Source: Pseudoflavonifractor_A sp022772585 (GTDB lineage: Bacteria; Bacillota; Clostridia; Oscillospirales; Oscillospiraceae). From it: DNA of 53,482 nt. Positions 40,608 to 48,128 of this stretch are shown here, piece by piece; the stretch's first letter is position 1; every line of letters starts with the position of its first letter. The notes under the pieces are model-generated. The model was not told where the DNA came from and searched no databases. It worked only from the letters and a program-made list of their open reading frames with translations. The DNA lies in assembly GCF_052065415.1 (NCBI RefSeq), contig NZ_JBQHUB010000019.1, forward strand, positions 1-53,482, written 5' to 3'. A program made the translations under genes and the position numbers.

Positions 40608-42067
40608 TGTACGAAAAGGAGTACCGCGAAGCCATGGAGCAGCTCCCCTTCTCCCCCGACTTTCAGCGCCGTGCCGAGGAGCGCATGAAGGCCCGCCGTC
40701 CCCGCCGCCGGCGCAGGCGGTGGCCCGCGGCGGTGGCCGCCCTGCTGGCGCTGGCGCTGGGCGTGAACGCCCTGTTCTGGCCCTCGGTGGGGAGCAGCGG
40801 AGCCGTCCCCGGCCTGCGCTCCTGTGCCGCCGCCCAGCCGGAGTATCCCGACTATCCCCGGCAGGGCCGCCTCACCTTCCTCACCAACTACCGCGAGCGG
40901 ATGCGGGACTACCGGAGCACCATCGGCGAACTGGACAGGGATGGCTACGCCGCGGCGGCCGCCGCCTTTTCCGACCGGAGCGCCGCCCTGACCCTGGCGG
41001 GAGAACCGGGAGAAAACCGGATCTGCTCCCCGGTGAACCTGTGGTTTGCACTGTCCATGCTGGCCGAGGCCACCGCCGGGGAGAGCCGGGAGCAGATCCT
41101 CTCCGCCCTGGGGCTGGAGGACCTGGACTCCGCCCGGCAGCAGGCCGGCGTGCTGTGGCGCACCCTCTATCAGGACAACGGCCTCTCGGGTATCCTGCCC
41201 GCCAACTCCCTGTGGCTGGACCGTGATGTGACCTATGACCAAAATACCGTGGACACTTTGGCCCAGTCTTACTACGCCGGCACCTACCGGGTGGACATGG
41301 GCACCGACAAGGCCGACAAGGCCATCCGCTCCTGGCTCAGCGCCCAGACCAGCGGCCGGCTGGAGGGGGCGGTGAAGGGCGTGTCCACCAGCCCGGAGAC
41401 TGTACTGGCCCTCTTCTCCACCCTGCGGTATTACGGCGAGTGGTCCAAAAAATTTGACGCCTCCAAAACCTATGATGATATCTTTACCAAGGCCGACGGC
41501 ACCGAGCTCACCGTCCCCTTCATGCACCGCTCCGCCTCCCACGACTCCTTCGCCACCATCTGCGTGGAGGGGTACAACGCCGCCCGGCTGTATACCGAGA
41601 ACGGTTCCGTATGGTTCATCCTGCCGGACGAGGGGCATTCCGCCGATGACCTGGCTGTCGACCCGGCCCTGTGGGCCTCGCTCCGTGATGAGGAACTGAC
41701 CGAATACCGGCGGGTGGAGTGGTCGGTGCCCAAATTTGACGTGTCCTCCACTCTGGAGTTGGCTGACACAATGAAGGCCCTGGGGGTCACAGACGTGTTC
41801 GACCCCGCCCGCTCGGATTTTTCTGCCCTCTCCCCCGGCTATCCTGAGCCCATCACCCTCTCCTCCGCCCGGCAGTCCGCCCGGGTGGAGGCCGACGAGG
41901 AGGGCATCCGGGGCGTGAGCTTTGTGGAGCTCATGGGAGCCGGAGCGGCGGCCCCTCCCGACGAGACCTGCATTATGGACCTGGACCGGCCCTTCCTCTT
42001 CGTCATCACCTCTCCGGTGGAGGGTGTGCCCCTTTTCGCAGGGGTGGTCCATGATCCTACGGGTTAA
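40607..42067 (+). CDS. Membrane-anchored serpin with anti-sigma-like N-terminus
   Basis: 486 residues. Residues 1-38 are a charged cytoplasmic segment (MYEKEYREAMEQLPFSPDF, then a run of arginines) like short anti-sigma N-termini. One membrane helix lies at about 39-59, and the rest is extracellular. The serpin domain (about 135-486) shows NRICSPVNLWFALSMLAEAT, ILPANSLWLD, SLKIRSWLSAQTSGRL-type and FSTLRYYGEWSKKF motifs, then SVWFILPDEG. The reactive-centre hinge, DEEGIRGVSFVELMG (about 430-444), departs from the small-residue consensus of inhibitory serpins. The start overlaps the sigma stop, so the two form a unit. Either the serpin is regulated by the sigma factor or it signals to it. Confidence 0.8.
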   Translation: MYEKEYREAMEQLPFSPDFQRRAEERMKARRPRRRRRRWPAAVAALLALALGVNALFWPSVGSSGAVPGLRSCAAAQPEYPDYPRQGRLTFLTNYRERMRDYRSTIGELDRDGYAAAAAAFSDRSAALTLAGEPGENRICSPVNLWFALSMLAEATAGESREQILSALGLEDLDSARQQAGVLWRTLYQDNGLSGILPANSLWLDRDVTYDQNTVDTLAQSYYAGTYRVDMGTDKADKAIRSWLSAQTSGRLEGAVKGVSTSPETVLALFSTLRYYGEWSKKFDASKTYDDIFTKADGTELTVPFMHRSASHDSFATICVEGYNAARLYTENGSVWFILPDEGHSADDLAVDPALWASLRDEELTEYRRVEWSVPKFDVSSTLELADTMKALGVTDVFDPARSDFSALSPGYPEPITLSSARQSARVEADEEGIRGVSFVELMGAGAAAPPDETCIMDLDRPFLFVITSPVEGVPLFAGVVHDPTG

Positions 42068-42091
42068 ACAGGGACTTTTTCCATCTTTTCC

Positions 42092-42120
42092 TTGACTTTT
42101 CTCCGGACAGCCATTATAAT
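42092..42120 (+). promoter_or_regulatory. Strong sigma-70 promoter of the MATE leader
   Basis: TTGACT (42092-42097) and a perfect TATAAT (42115-42120) separated by exactly 17 bp. The expected start of transcription is near 42127, giving a 5' leader of about 160 bases before the MATE start codon. Confidence 0.8.
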
Positions 42121-42126
42121 ATTTTG

Positions 42127-42244
42127 ATAAGGAGCGCTGCGGACCGCGGGCTCCCCACGGTGGGAACAGCTTCCCGTCCCTCGTCCACCGTATCTCCCTG
42201 CCAACGCTAACGGGCTTTCCTATACCGGAAAGCCCGTTTTTTTT
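42127..42244 (+). promoter_or_regulatory. Structured leader with terminator, candidate riboswitch
   Basis: Hairpin GGAGC (42131-42135) / GCTCC (42150-42154) has an inner GCGG/CCGC. A 7-bp long-range stem ACGGTGG (42157-42163) / CCACCGT (42185-42191) encloses a GGGAA/TTCCC option. It ends in a perfect terminator CGGGCTTTCC (42211-42220) / GGAAAGCCCG (42227-42236) with eight U. A terminator inside the leader of a transporter gene implies conditional read-through. I could not match it to a known ligand class. Confidence 0.5.
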
Positions 42245-42286
42245 GGCCGTCCGCCCCTCTGATCTGTTTGAAAGTGAGGAATTTAA

Positions 42287-43642
42287 ATGGAACGACCTGT
42301 CAACAAAATGGAGAGCATGCCCGTACGCCCCCTCCTGCTGCAGATGTCCTGGCCCATCATGCTCTCCATGATGATCCAGGCCCTGTACAATCTGGTGGAC
42401 AGCATGTTTGTCGCCAAGCTCAGCAGCGATGGCTTTGTGGCCCTCTCCCTGGCCTTCCCGGTGCAGTCCATCATCGTGGCCCTGTGCGCCGGCAGCGCCG
42501 TGGGCCTCAACGCCCTCATCTCCCGCCGTCTGGGAGAGCACCGGCCCGATCTGGCCTCCCGGATCGCTGTGAACGGCTATTTCGTCTTTGGCGTCATCTC
42601 GGTTCTCTTCCTGGTCTTCGGTCTTACCGGCAGCCGTGCTTTTATCAGCCTGTTCAGCGACGTGCCCGCCGTTATCGGATACGGCGGGCAGTACATCTCC
42701 ATCGTCACCGTATTCGCCTTTACCGTGGCGGGGCAGATCTGCTCCGAGCGGGTGCTCCAGGCCAGCGGAAACACCATCGGCCCCATGATCGGCCAGAGCT
42801 CCGGCGCCCTGCTCAATATCCTGCTGGACCCGCTGCTCATCTTCGGCGTGGGGCCCTTCCCCCGGCTGGAGGTGGCCGGCGCGGCCATCGCCACTGTCAT
42901 CAGCCAGTTCTTCGGCATGGTCCTCACCCTCTGGATGGTCCGCCGCAGCCCCGTGCTCAAGCTCACCTTCCGGGGGTTCCGCCCCGACCTGCATGTGATC
43001 CGCGCCATCTACGAGATCGGCCTGCCCGCCATCCTCATCCAGCTTTTGAGTTCGGTGATGATGCTGGGTATGAACAAGGTCATGGCCTACTTCACCGTCA
43101 ACGGCGTATTCCTGCTGGGCGCGTACTACAAGCTCCAGTCCTTCTGCTTCATGCCGGTATTCGGTCTCAACAACGGCATGATCCCCATCATCGGTTATAA
43201 TTACGGCGCCCGCAATCCCCGGCGCATCCATGCCACCGTCCGCTTCGCTCTGGTGATGGCCCTGAGCGTCATGTCCCTGGGCACGCTGCTCTTCGCCGCC
43301 GCGCCCGCGCTGCTGCTGCGCCTGTTCAGCGCCGATGCCGCACAGATGGCAGACGGAGTCATTGCCCTGCGGATGCTTTCCCCTGTCTTTCTATTTGCCA
43401 GCGTTTCGGTGATCCTGTGCGCCGCCTTCCAGGCGGTGGGAGCTCCCCGCTCCAGCCTGCTGGTGTCCGTACTGCGGCAGCTGGGCTTCCTCCTGCCGCT
43501 GGCCATCCTGCTGGGCTTTCTCCGGCCCGGGGCCATCTGGCTGGCCTTTCCTCTCTCCGAGGGCGTGGCCTGCGTCCTTTCCATTCTGCTCTACCGGCAC
43601 ATTTCCCGTACCCGGGTGGATCCCCTGTCTCAGGCTGATTGA
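42287..43642 (+). CDS. MATE family efflux transporter
   Basis: 451 residues, twelve predicted membrane segments in two six-helix halves. Begins MERPVNKMESMPVRPLLLQMSWPIMLSMMIQALYNLVDS, the usual MATE opening; the second half has LPAILIQLLSSVMMLGMNKVM and GLNNGMIPIIGYNYGARN. Such pumps export cationic drugs or metabolites using Na+ or H+ gradients. GAGGA lies six bases before the ATG. It has its own promoter and a terminator-containing leader, so expression is probably switched by an RNA signal. The substrate cannot be predicted. Confidence 0.9.
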   Translation: MERPVNKMESMPVRPLLLQMSWPIMLSMMIQALYNLVDSMFVAKLSSDGFVALSLAFPVQSIIVALCAGSAVGLNALISRRLGEHRPDLASRIAVNGYFVFGVISVLFLVFGLTGSRAFISLFSDVPAVIGYGGQYISIVTVFAFTVAGQICSERVLQASGNTIGPMIGQSSGALLNILLDPLLIFGVGPFPRLEVAGAAIATVISQFFGMVLTLWMVRRSPVLKLTFRGFRPDLHVIRAIYEIGLPAILIQLLSSVMMLGMNKVMAYFTVNGVFLLGAYYKLQSFCFMPVFGLNNGMIPIIGYNYGARNPRRIHATVRFALVMALSVMSLGTLLFAAAPALLLRLFSADAAQMADGVIALRMLSPVFLFASVSVILCAAFQAVGAPRSSLLVSVLRQLGFLLPLAILLGFLRPGAIWLAFPLSEGVACVLSILLYRHISRTRVDPLSQAD

Positions 43643-43728
43643 GCACGTTTTTCTGTTCCGCTTTCGTCTATTTGACGGTCTGTATCCTTTTCTACAGGGT
43701 CTTAACTGTTAATTTTCCGTAATTCGCC

Positions 43729-43756
43729 TTGACTTTCCCCCTGTATGTCATATAAT
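43729..43756 (+). promoter_or_regulatory. Promoter of the phosphoketolase gene
   Basis: TTGACT (43729-43734) and TATAAT (43751-43756), 16 bp apart, about 35 bp before the chosen start codon. Near-consensus, suggesting high constitutive expression. Confidence 0.75.
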
Positions 43757-43791
43757 AATGATGTAATTGTATGCATAAGGAGGGCGTTATT

Positions 43792-46227
43792 TTGGCTCGA
43801 AAGGCATCTACCGCGGCAAAATCCGTCGCTAAAACTTCCACCCGCATGTCAAAAAAGGGTCCCCTCACCCCTGATATGCTGCGCAAGCTGGACGCCTACT
43901 GGCGGGCCGCCAATTATCTGGCCGCCGGGCAGCTCTATCTTCTGGATAATCCCCTGCTCCGCAAGCCTCTTCGCCCGGAGCACCTGAAAAAGACTGTGGT
44001 GGGCCACTGGGGCACCGTTCCCGGCCAAAACTTCATTTACACCCACCTCAACCGCATCATCAACAAGTACGATCTGAACATGATCTACATCAGCGGTCCC
44101 GGCCACGGCGGGAACGCCCTGGTGGCCCAGACCTATCTGGAGGGCACCTACAGCGAGATCTATCCCAACGTCAGCCGGGATATGGAGGGCATGAAGAAGC
44201 TCTTCAAACAGTTCTCCTTCCCCGGCGGCATCCCCAGCCACTGCGCGCCCGAGACCCCCGGTTCCATCAACGAGGGCGGCGAGTTGGGCTATTCCCTGGC
44301 CCACGCGTTCGGCGCGGTGATGGACAATCCGGACCTGATCGCCGCCTGCGTGGTGGGGGACGGAGAGGCCGAGACCGGCCCCCTGGCCACCGCGTGGCAC
44401 TCCAACAAGTTCCTCAATCCCATCACGGACGGCGCCGTTCTCCCCATCCTGCACCTGAACGGCTTCAAGATCTCCAACCCCACCATTTTCTCCCGCATCA
44501 CTTCCGAGGAAGTGGAGGACTTCTTCAAGGGCTGCGGCTGGACTCCCCGCTTTGTGGAGGGAGACGAGCCCATCCGCATGCACCAGCAGATGGCCGCCGC
44601 TCTGGACTGGGCCGTGCGGGAGATCGAGCGCATCCAGCAGAGCGCCCGGGCTACCGGGGATACCTCCCGCCCCCGCTGGCCCATGATCGTGTTCCGCTCC
44701 CCCAAGGGCTGGACCGGGCCCAAGGAGGTGGACGGCCTGCGGATGGAGGCCAGCTTCCGCTCCCACCAGGTGCCGGTCAGCGTGGGGGAGGACCACCCCG
44801 AGCACCTGAAGGTACTGGAAAACTGGCTGAAAAGCTACCGGCCTGAGGAGCTCTTTGACCGCAACGGCGCCCTGATCCCCGAGCTGCAGGCTCTGGCCCC
44901 CAAGGGTGACCGGCGTATGGGCAGCAATCCCCACGCCAACGGCGGCCTGCTGCTGCGGGACCTGCGCATCCCCGACTTCCGGGAGTACGCGGTGGAGGTC
45001 CCCGCGCCCGGCGAGGTCATGGGGCAGGACATGAACGAGCTGGGCAAATTCGTCCGGGACATCCTCAAGCTCAACCAGGAGGCCCGGAACTTCCGGGTAT
45101 TCGGCCCCGACGAGACCATGTCCAACGGTCTGGGCGCCGTATTCCAGGAGAGCAGCCGCTGCTGGAACGCCGAGCGCACTGACCGGGATGAATTCTTGGC
45201 CCCGGACGGCCGGGTCATGGACTCCATGCTCTCCGAGCACATGTGCCAGGGCTGGCTGGAGGGCTACCTCCTCACCGGCCGCCACGGCTTCTTCAACAGC
45301 TATGAGGCCTTCATCCGCATCGTGGATTCCATGTTCGCCCAGCATGCCAAGTGGCTCAAGGTCTGCTCCCAGCTCCCCTGGCGGCAGGACATCGCCTCTC
45401 TCAACTACGTTCTCTCCTCCAATGTCTGGCAGCAGGACCACAACGGCTTTACCCACCAGGACCCCGGCTTCCTGGACCATGTGGCCAACAAGAAGGCCGA
45501 TGTGGTGCGGCTCTACCTGCCTCCCGACGGCAACTGCCTGCTCTCCTGCTTTGACCACTGCATCCGCAGCCGGAACTATGTCAATGTGATGGTGACCTCC
45601 AAGCACCCCCGGCCCCAGTGGCTCACCATGGACGAGGCCATCAAGCACTGCACCCACGGCATCGGCATCTGGCAGTGGGCCTCCAACGACCAGGGCTGCG
45701 AGCCTGATGTGGTTATGGCCTGCTGCGGCGAGACTCCCACGCTGGAGACCCTGGCCGCCGTCACTATCCTGCACAAGTACCTGCCCGAACTGAGGATCCG
45801 GGTCATCAATGTGGTGGACCTGATGAAGCTCCAGCCCCATACCGAGCACCCCCACGGCCTCACCGCCGAGGATTTCGACGCGCTCTTCACGGTGGATAAG
45901 CCCATCATCTTCGCCTTCCACGGCTATCCCACCCTGATCCATGAGCTGACCTACCGCCGCCACAACAAGCACCTCCACGTCCGCGGCTATAAGGAGGAGG
46001 GCACCATCACCACCCCCTTCGACATGCGGGTCCAGAACGACATCGACCGCTTCCACCTGGTGGAGGACGTGGTCAAGCGTCTGCCCCAGCTGGGCAACCG
46101 TGGCTCCTTCCTCATCCAGCTCATGAAGGACAAGCTAGTGGAGCACAAGCAGTACATCATCGCCAACGGCGTGGATATGCCCGAGGTCCGGGAGTGGAAG
46201 TGGAACGACGGCAAAGGCATCGAATAA
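43792..46227 (+). CDS. xfp: Phosphoketolase (xylulose-5-P/fructose-6-P)
   Basis: About 811 residues from a TTG start. AAGGAGG (43777-43783) lies eight bases before this TTG, while the ATG at 43771 would sit ahead of that site. Family hallmarks: GHWGTVPGQNFIYTHLNRI, GPGHGGNALVAQTYLEGTY, GGELGYSLAHAFGAV, the thiamine-pyrophosphate-binding GDGEAETGPLATAWHSNK, SSNVWQQDHNGFTHQDPGF and LPPDGNCLLSC. It cleaves xylulose-5-phosphate (and often fructose-6-phosphate) with phosphate to acetyl phosphate plus an aldose phosphate. Monocistronic, closed by a long terminator. The first 20 residues are a basic, Ser/Thr/Ala-rich extension. Confidence 0.92.
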   Translation: MARKASTAAKSVAKTSTRMSKKGPLTPDMLRKLDAYWRAANYLAAGQLYLLDNPLLRKPLRPEHLKKTVVGHWGTVPGQNFIYTHLNRIINKYDLNMIYISGPGHGGNALVAQTYLEGTYSEIYPNVSRDMEGMKKLFKQFSFPGGIPSHCAPETPGSINEGGELGYSLAHAFGAVMDNPDLIAACVVGDGEAETGPLATAWHSNKFLNPITDGAVLPILHLNGFKISNPTIFSRITSEEVEDFFKGCGWTPRFVEGDEPIRMHQQMAAALDWAVREIERIQQSARATGDTSRPRWPMIVFRSPKGWTGPKEVDGLRMEASFRSHQVPVSVGEDHPEHLKVLENWLKSYRPEELFDRNGALIPELQALAPKGDRRMGSNPHANGGLLLRDLRIPDFREYAVEVPAPGEVMGQDMNELGKFVRDILKLNQEARNFRVFGPDETMSNGLGAVFQESSRCWNAERTDRDEFLAPDGRVMDSMLSEHMCQGWLEGYLLTGRHGFFNSYEAFIRIVDSMFAQHAKWLKVCSQLPWRQDIASLNYVLSSNVWQQDHNGFTHQDPGFLDHVANKKADVVRLYLPPDGNCLLSCFDHCIRSRNYVNVMVTSKHPRPQWLTMDEAIKHCTHGIGIWQWASNDQGCEPDVVMACCGETPTLETLAAVTILHKYLPELRIRVINVVDLMKLQPHTEHPHGLTAEDFDALFTVDKPIIFAFHGYPTLIHELTYRRHNKHLHVRGYKEEGTITTPFDMRVQNDIDRFHLVEDVVKRLPQLGNRGSFLIQLMKDKLVEHKQYIIANGVDMPEVREWKWNDGKGIE

Positions 46228-46255
46228 ATGCCGGTTCTTCCCGTTTACATGCCAT

Positions 46256-46294
46256 AAATAAGGCGCACCGCAGGCCTGCGGTGCGCCTTATTTT
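46256..46294 (+). terminator. Terminator after phosphoketolase
   Basis: Nineteen-base arm AAATAAGGCGCACCGCAGG (46256-46274) pairs with its complement (46275-46293) almost end to end, finishing in TTATTTT. It lies 28 bases past the stop codon. Confidence 0.85.
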
Positions 46295-46777
46295 GCCCTG
46301 CGAGGAAGTTTTGCCCGCCGTGGGCGGGGACGGGGGGGCGTCCTCGCCGGACGGGCGTCCTGCGCGGACAGCGCCCCATTTCTTTCACGAAAGAAATGGG
46401 GAAAAGAAAGGTCCCGAGGGAGGCCCAGCCCTCCCTCGGGGCTCCCTCCCTATCCGAGGGCCGCTCCCCCGGTGCCATCAAAATCAAGATGGTTCTCTGC
46501 CGTGCTCGCATGGTGCAGACATAAGGCGGGGAGGCACCACGCAGGCAGCGCGGAAGGGCTCTGTCAACGTGGGCACTGCGTAAGAACTCCCCCGTATAGG
46601 GGATTCCAAAGGGGGGCCGTGCACCCCTTTGGGCGTTTTCTTTCCCCCATTTCTTTTGGCAAAAGAAATGGGGCCCTCGCCGGGCAGGCGGCGAGCGCGG
46701 CGAGAGCGAGCCCCGTCTCCGCCCGCGGCGAAAAAGCGCAAAAAACAGGGCCCCCGCTGCCGCGGGGGCCCCTCGTC
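46295..46777. repeat. Intergenic region with inverted pair of CCCCATTTCTTT hairpins
   Basis: No gene is supported in this GC-rich interval. CCCCATTTCTTTC/GAAAGAAATGGGG forms one perfect hairpin (46374-46401), and CCCCATTTCTTTT/AAAAGAAATGGGG a second (46645-46673). Their flanks are inverted relative to each other (AAAGAAA follows one and TTTCTTT precedes the other). A further hairpin, CCCGAGGGAGG / CCTCCCTCGGG, lies after the first. The layout suggests a REP- or MITE-like intergenic element rather than coding sequence. Confidence 0.55.
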
Positions 46778-47956
46778 TTATCCGTGCTTTTTCAGCCAGT
46801 TGGCCGCGCAGCCCGCCAGCACCGCCGCGCCCAGAGGGAGCACATCCTCGTTGAACACGATGGCGGGGTGGTGGGAGCCGGCCCGGTTATAGATCTCCTC
46901 CGGGCCGCCGGCGCCGATGCCCATAAAGACCGACGGCACCTTCTGTGTGACCTCGGCGAAGTCCTCGCTGCCCATCTGCTTGGGCAGCTCTTCCATTTTG
47001 GTCGCGATCTCACCGGTGTAGCCCGCCAGTTCCACCGCCAGGTCGGGCTGGTTGTGGAGGGAGGCCACGCCGGAGAGGAACTCCACCTTGCAGGAGCCCC
47101 GGAAGAGCTCCGCCATGCCCTCGCAGATGCGGACCAGCCGCTCCTTGCCCAGGGCCCGGTTCGCATTGGAATAGGCCCGGATGCTGCCGGTGAGCTCGGC
47201 GGACTCAGGGATGGAATTGTGGAGCTTGCCGGCGTGCATGGTGCACACAGTGAGCACCAGGGGGTCCTGGGGATCCACCTCCCGGGCGTTGATCTCCTGC
47301 AGGGCCAGCAGGATGTGGGCGGCGATGTTGATGGGGTCCACGGCGTTCTGGGGGATGGCGCCGTGACCCGCCTTGCCGGTGACGGTGATCCGGAAGCTGT
47401 CCGAAGAGGCCAGGGTTGGGCCGGGCCGCCAGGCCAGGGTGCCCACGTGCATGGGTCCGGGGAACACATGGAGGGCCAGCGCCGCGTCCACCTTGGGGTT
47501 CTCCAGGATGCCGGCCTCCACCATGGCGGAGGCGCCCTGGAGGGTCTCCTCACCGGGCTGGAACATCAGCTTCACCCGGCCGGACAGTTCGTTCTCATGG
47601 GCCTTCAGCAGCCGGGCGGCCCCCAGCAGCATGGTGGTGTGGATGTCATGGCCGCAGGTGTGGGCCCGGCCGCAGGAGGCGGCAAAGGGCAGGCCGCTCT
47701 CCTCGGTCATGCCCAGGGCGTCCATATCCCCCCGCAGCAGGAACACCGGCCCCTTCTCCGGCCCGATACAGGTGGTGACGCCGCCGGCAAGCCGCTCCGG
47801 GCGGCAGCCCAGGGCCTCCAGCTCACGGCACACATAGGCGGTGGTGTTGGGCAGGTCCATGCCCAGCTCGGGGATCTGGTGGAGGGCCCTCCGGCAGTTC
47901 ACCAGCTCATCCCGGTTCTCCAGCGCCTCCCGGTACAGTGCTTTCATCTCGATCAT
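46778..47956 (-). CDS. M20-family amidohydrolase/peptidase
   Basis: 392 residues. Metal-site motifs in order: GDMDALGMTE near residue 77, HTCGHDIHTTMLLG near residue 100, FQPGEETLQGA near residue 133, LALHVFPG, and GSEDFAEV near residue 345. The dimerisation domain starts around FRITVTGKAGHGA. This is the amidohydrolase branch (hippurate/N-acyl amino-acid hydrolases, AbgA/B-like), which removes acyl groups from amino acids. AAAGGAG lies nine bases before the ATG. It is transcribed from a sigma-54 promoter divergent from the regulator gene. AbgT-type transporter and M20 enzymes are known partners in p-aminobenzoyl-glutamate use. Confidence 0.88.
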   Translation of the reverse strand: MIEMKALYREALENRDELVNCRRALHQIPELGMDLPNTTAYVCRELEALGCRPERLAGGVTTCIGPEKGPVFLLRGDMDALGMTEESGLPFAASCGRAHTCGHDIHTTMLLGAARLLKAHENELSGRVKLMFQPGEETLQGASAMVEAGILENPKVDAALALHVFPGPMHVGTLAWRPGPTLASSDSFRITVTGKAGHGAIPQNAVDPINIAAHILLALQEINAREVDPQDPLVLTVCTMHAGKLHNSIPESAELTGSIRAYSNANRALGKERLVRICEGMAELFRGSCKVEFLSGVASLHNQPDLAVELAGYTGEIATKMEELPKQMGSEDFAEVTQKVPSVFMGIGAGGPEEIYNRAGSHHPAIVFNEDVLPLGAAVLAGCAANWLKKHG

Positions 47957-48030
47957 AGCGGTATGCTCCTTTCATCCGCCCGTTCCCTGGGGACCGGCGG
48001 TCTCCATTTTCGTTTTTCTCCTATTGATAC

Positions 48031-48046
48031 TGCAAGTTCCATGCCA
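48031..48046 (-). promoter_or_regulatory. Sigma-54 promoter of the M20 gene
   Basis: On the minus strand TGGCATG-GAAC-TTGCA, with GG and GC separated by exactly 10 bp as required for -24/-12 promoters. It lies about 75 bp before the M20 start. The sequence is close to the TGGCAC-N5-TTGCA consensus. Confidence 0.8.
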
Positions 48047-48065
48047 CCCGTTCATTCCCGCTTTC

Positions 48066-48095
48066 TTGACAAAAAGGGCGGGAGTATGCCATAAT
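48066..48095 (+). promoter_or_regulatory. Sigma-70 promoter of the regulator gene
   Basis: TTGACA (48066-48071) and CATAAT (48090-48095), 18 bp apart, about 35 bp before the regulator's ATG. Downstream AATAGGTGAAATAGGTGAAA contains two nine-base direct repeats that could be a binding site of the regulator itself. Confidence 0.7.
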
Positions 48096-48128
48096 AAATA
48101 GGTGAAATAGGTGAAAAGGGGTATCAAT

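Noticed and set aside
42131..42230. SAH riboswitch or T-box in the MATE leader
   Set aside because: GGAGCGCTGC resembles part of the SAH aptamer, and GGTGGGAAC with CGTCCCT resembles T-box pieces. However, the remaining conserved parts and the expected stem order are missing, so I leave the class unassigned.
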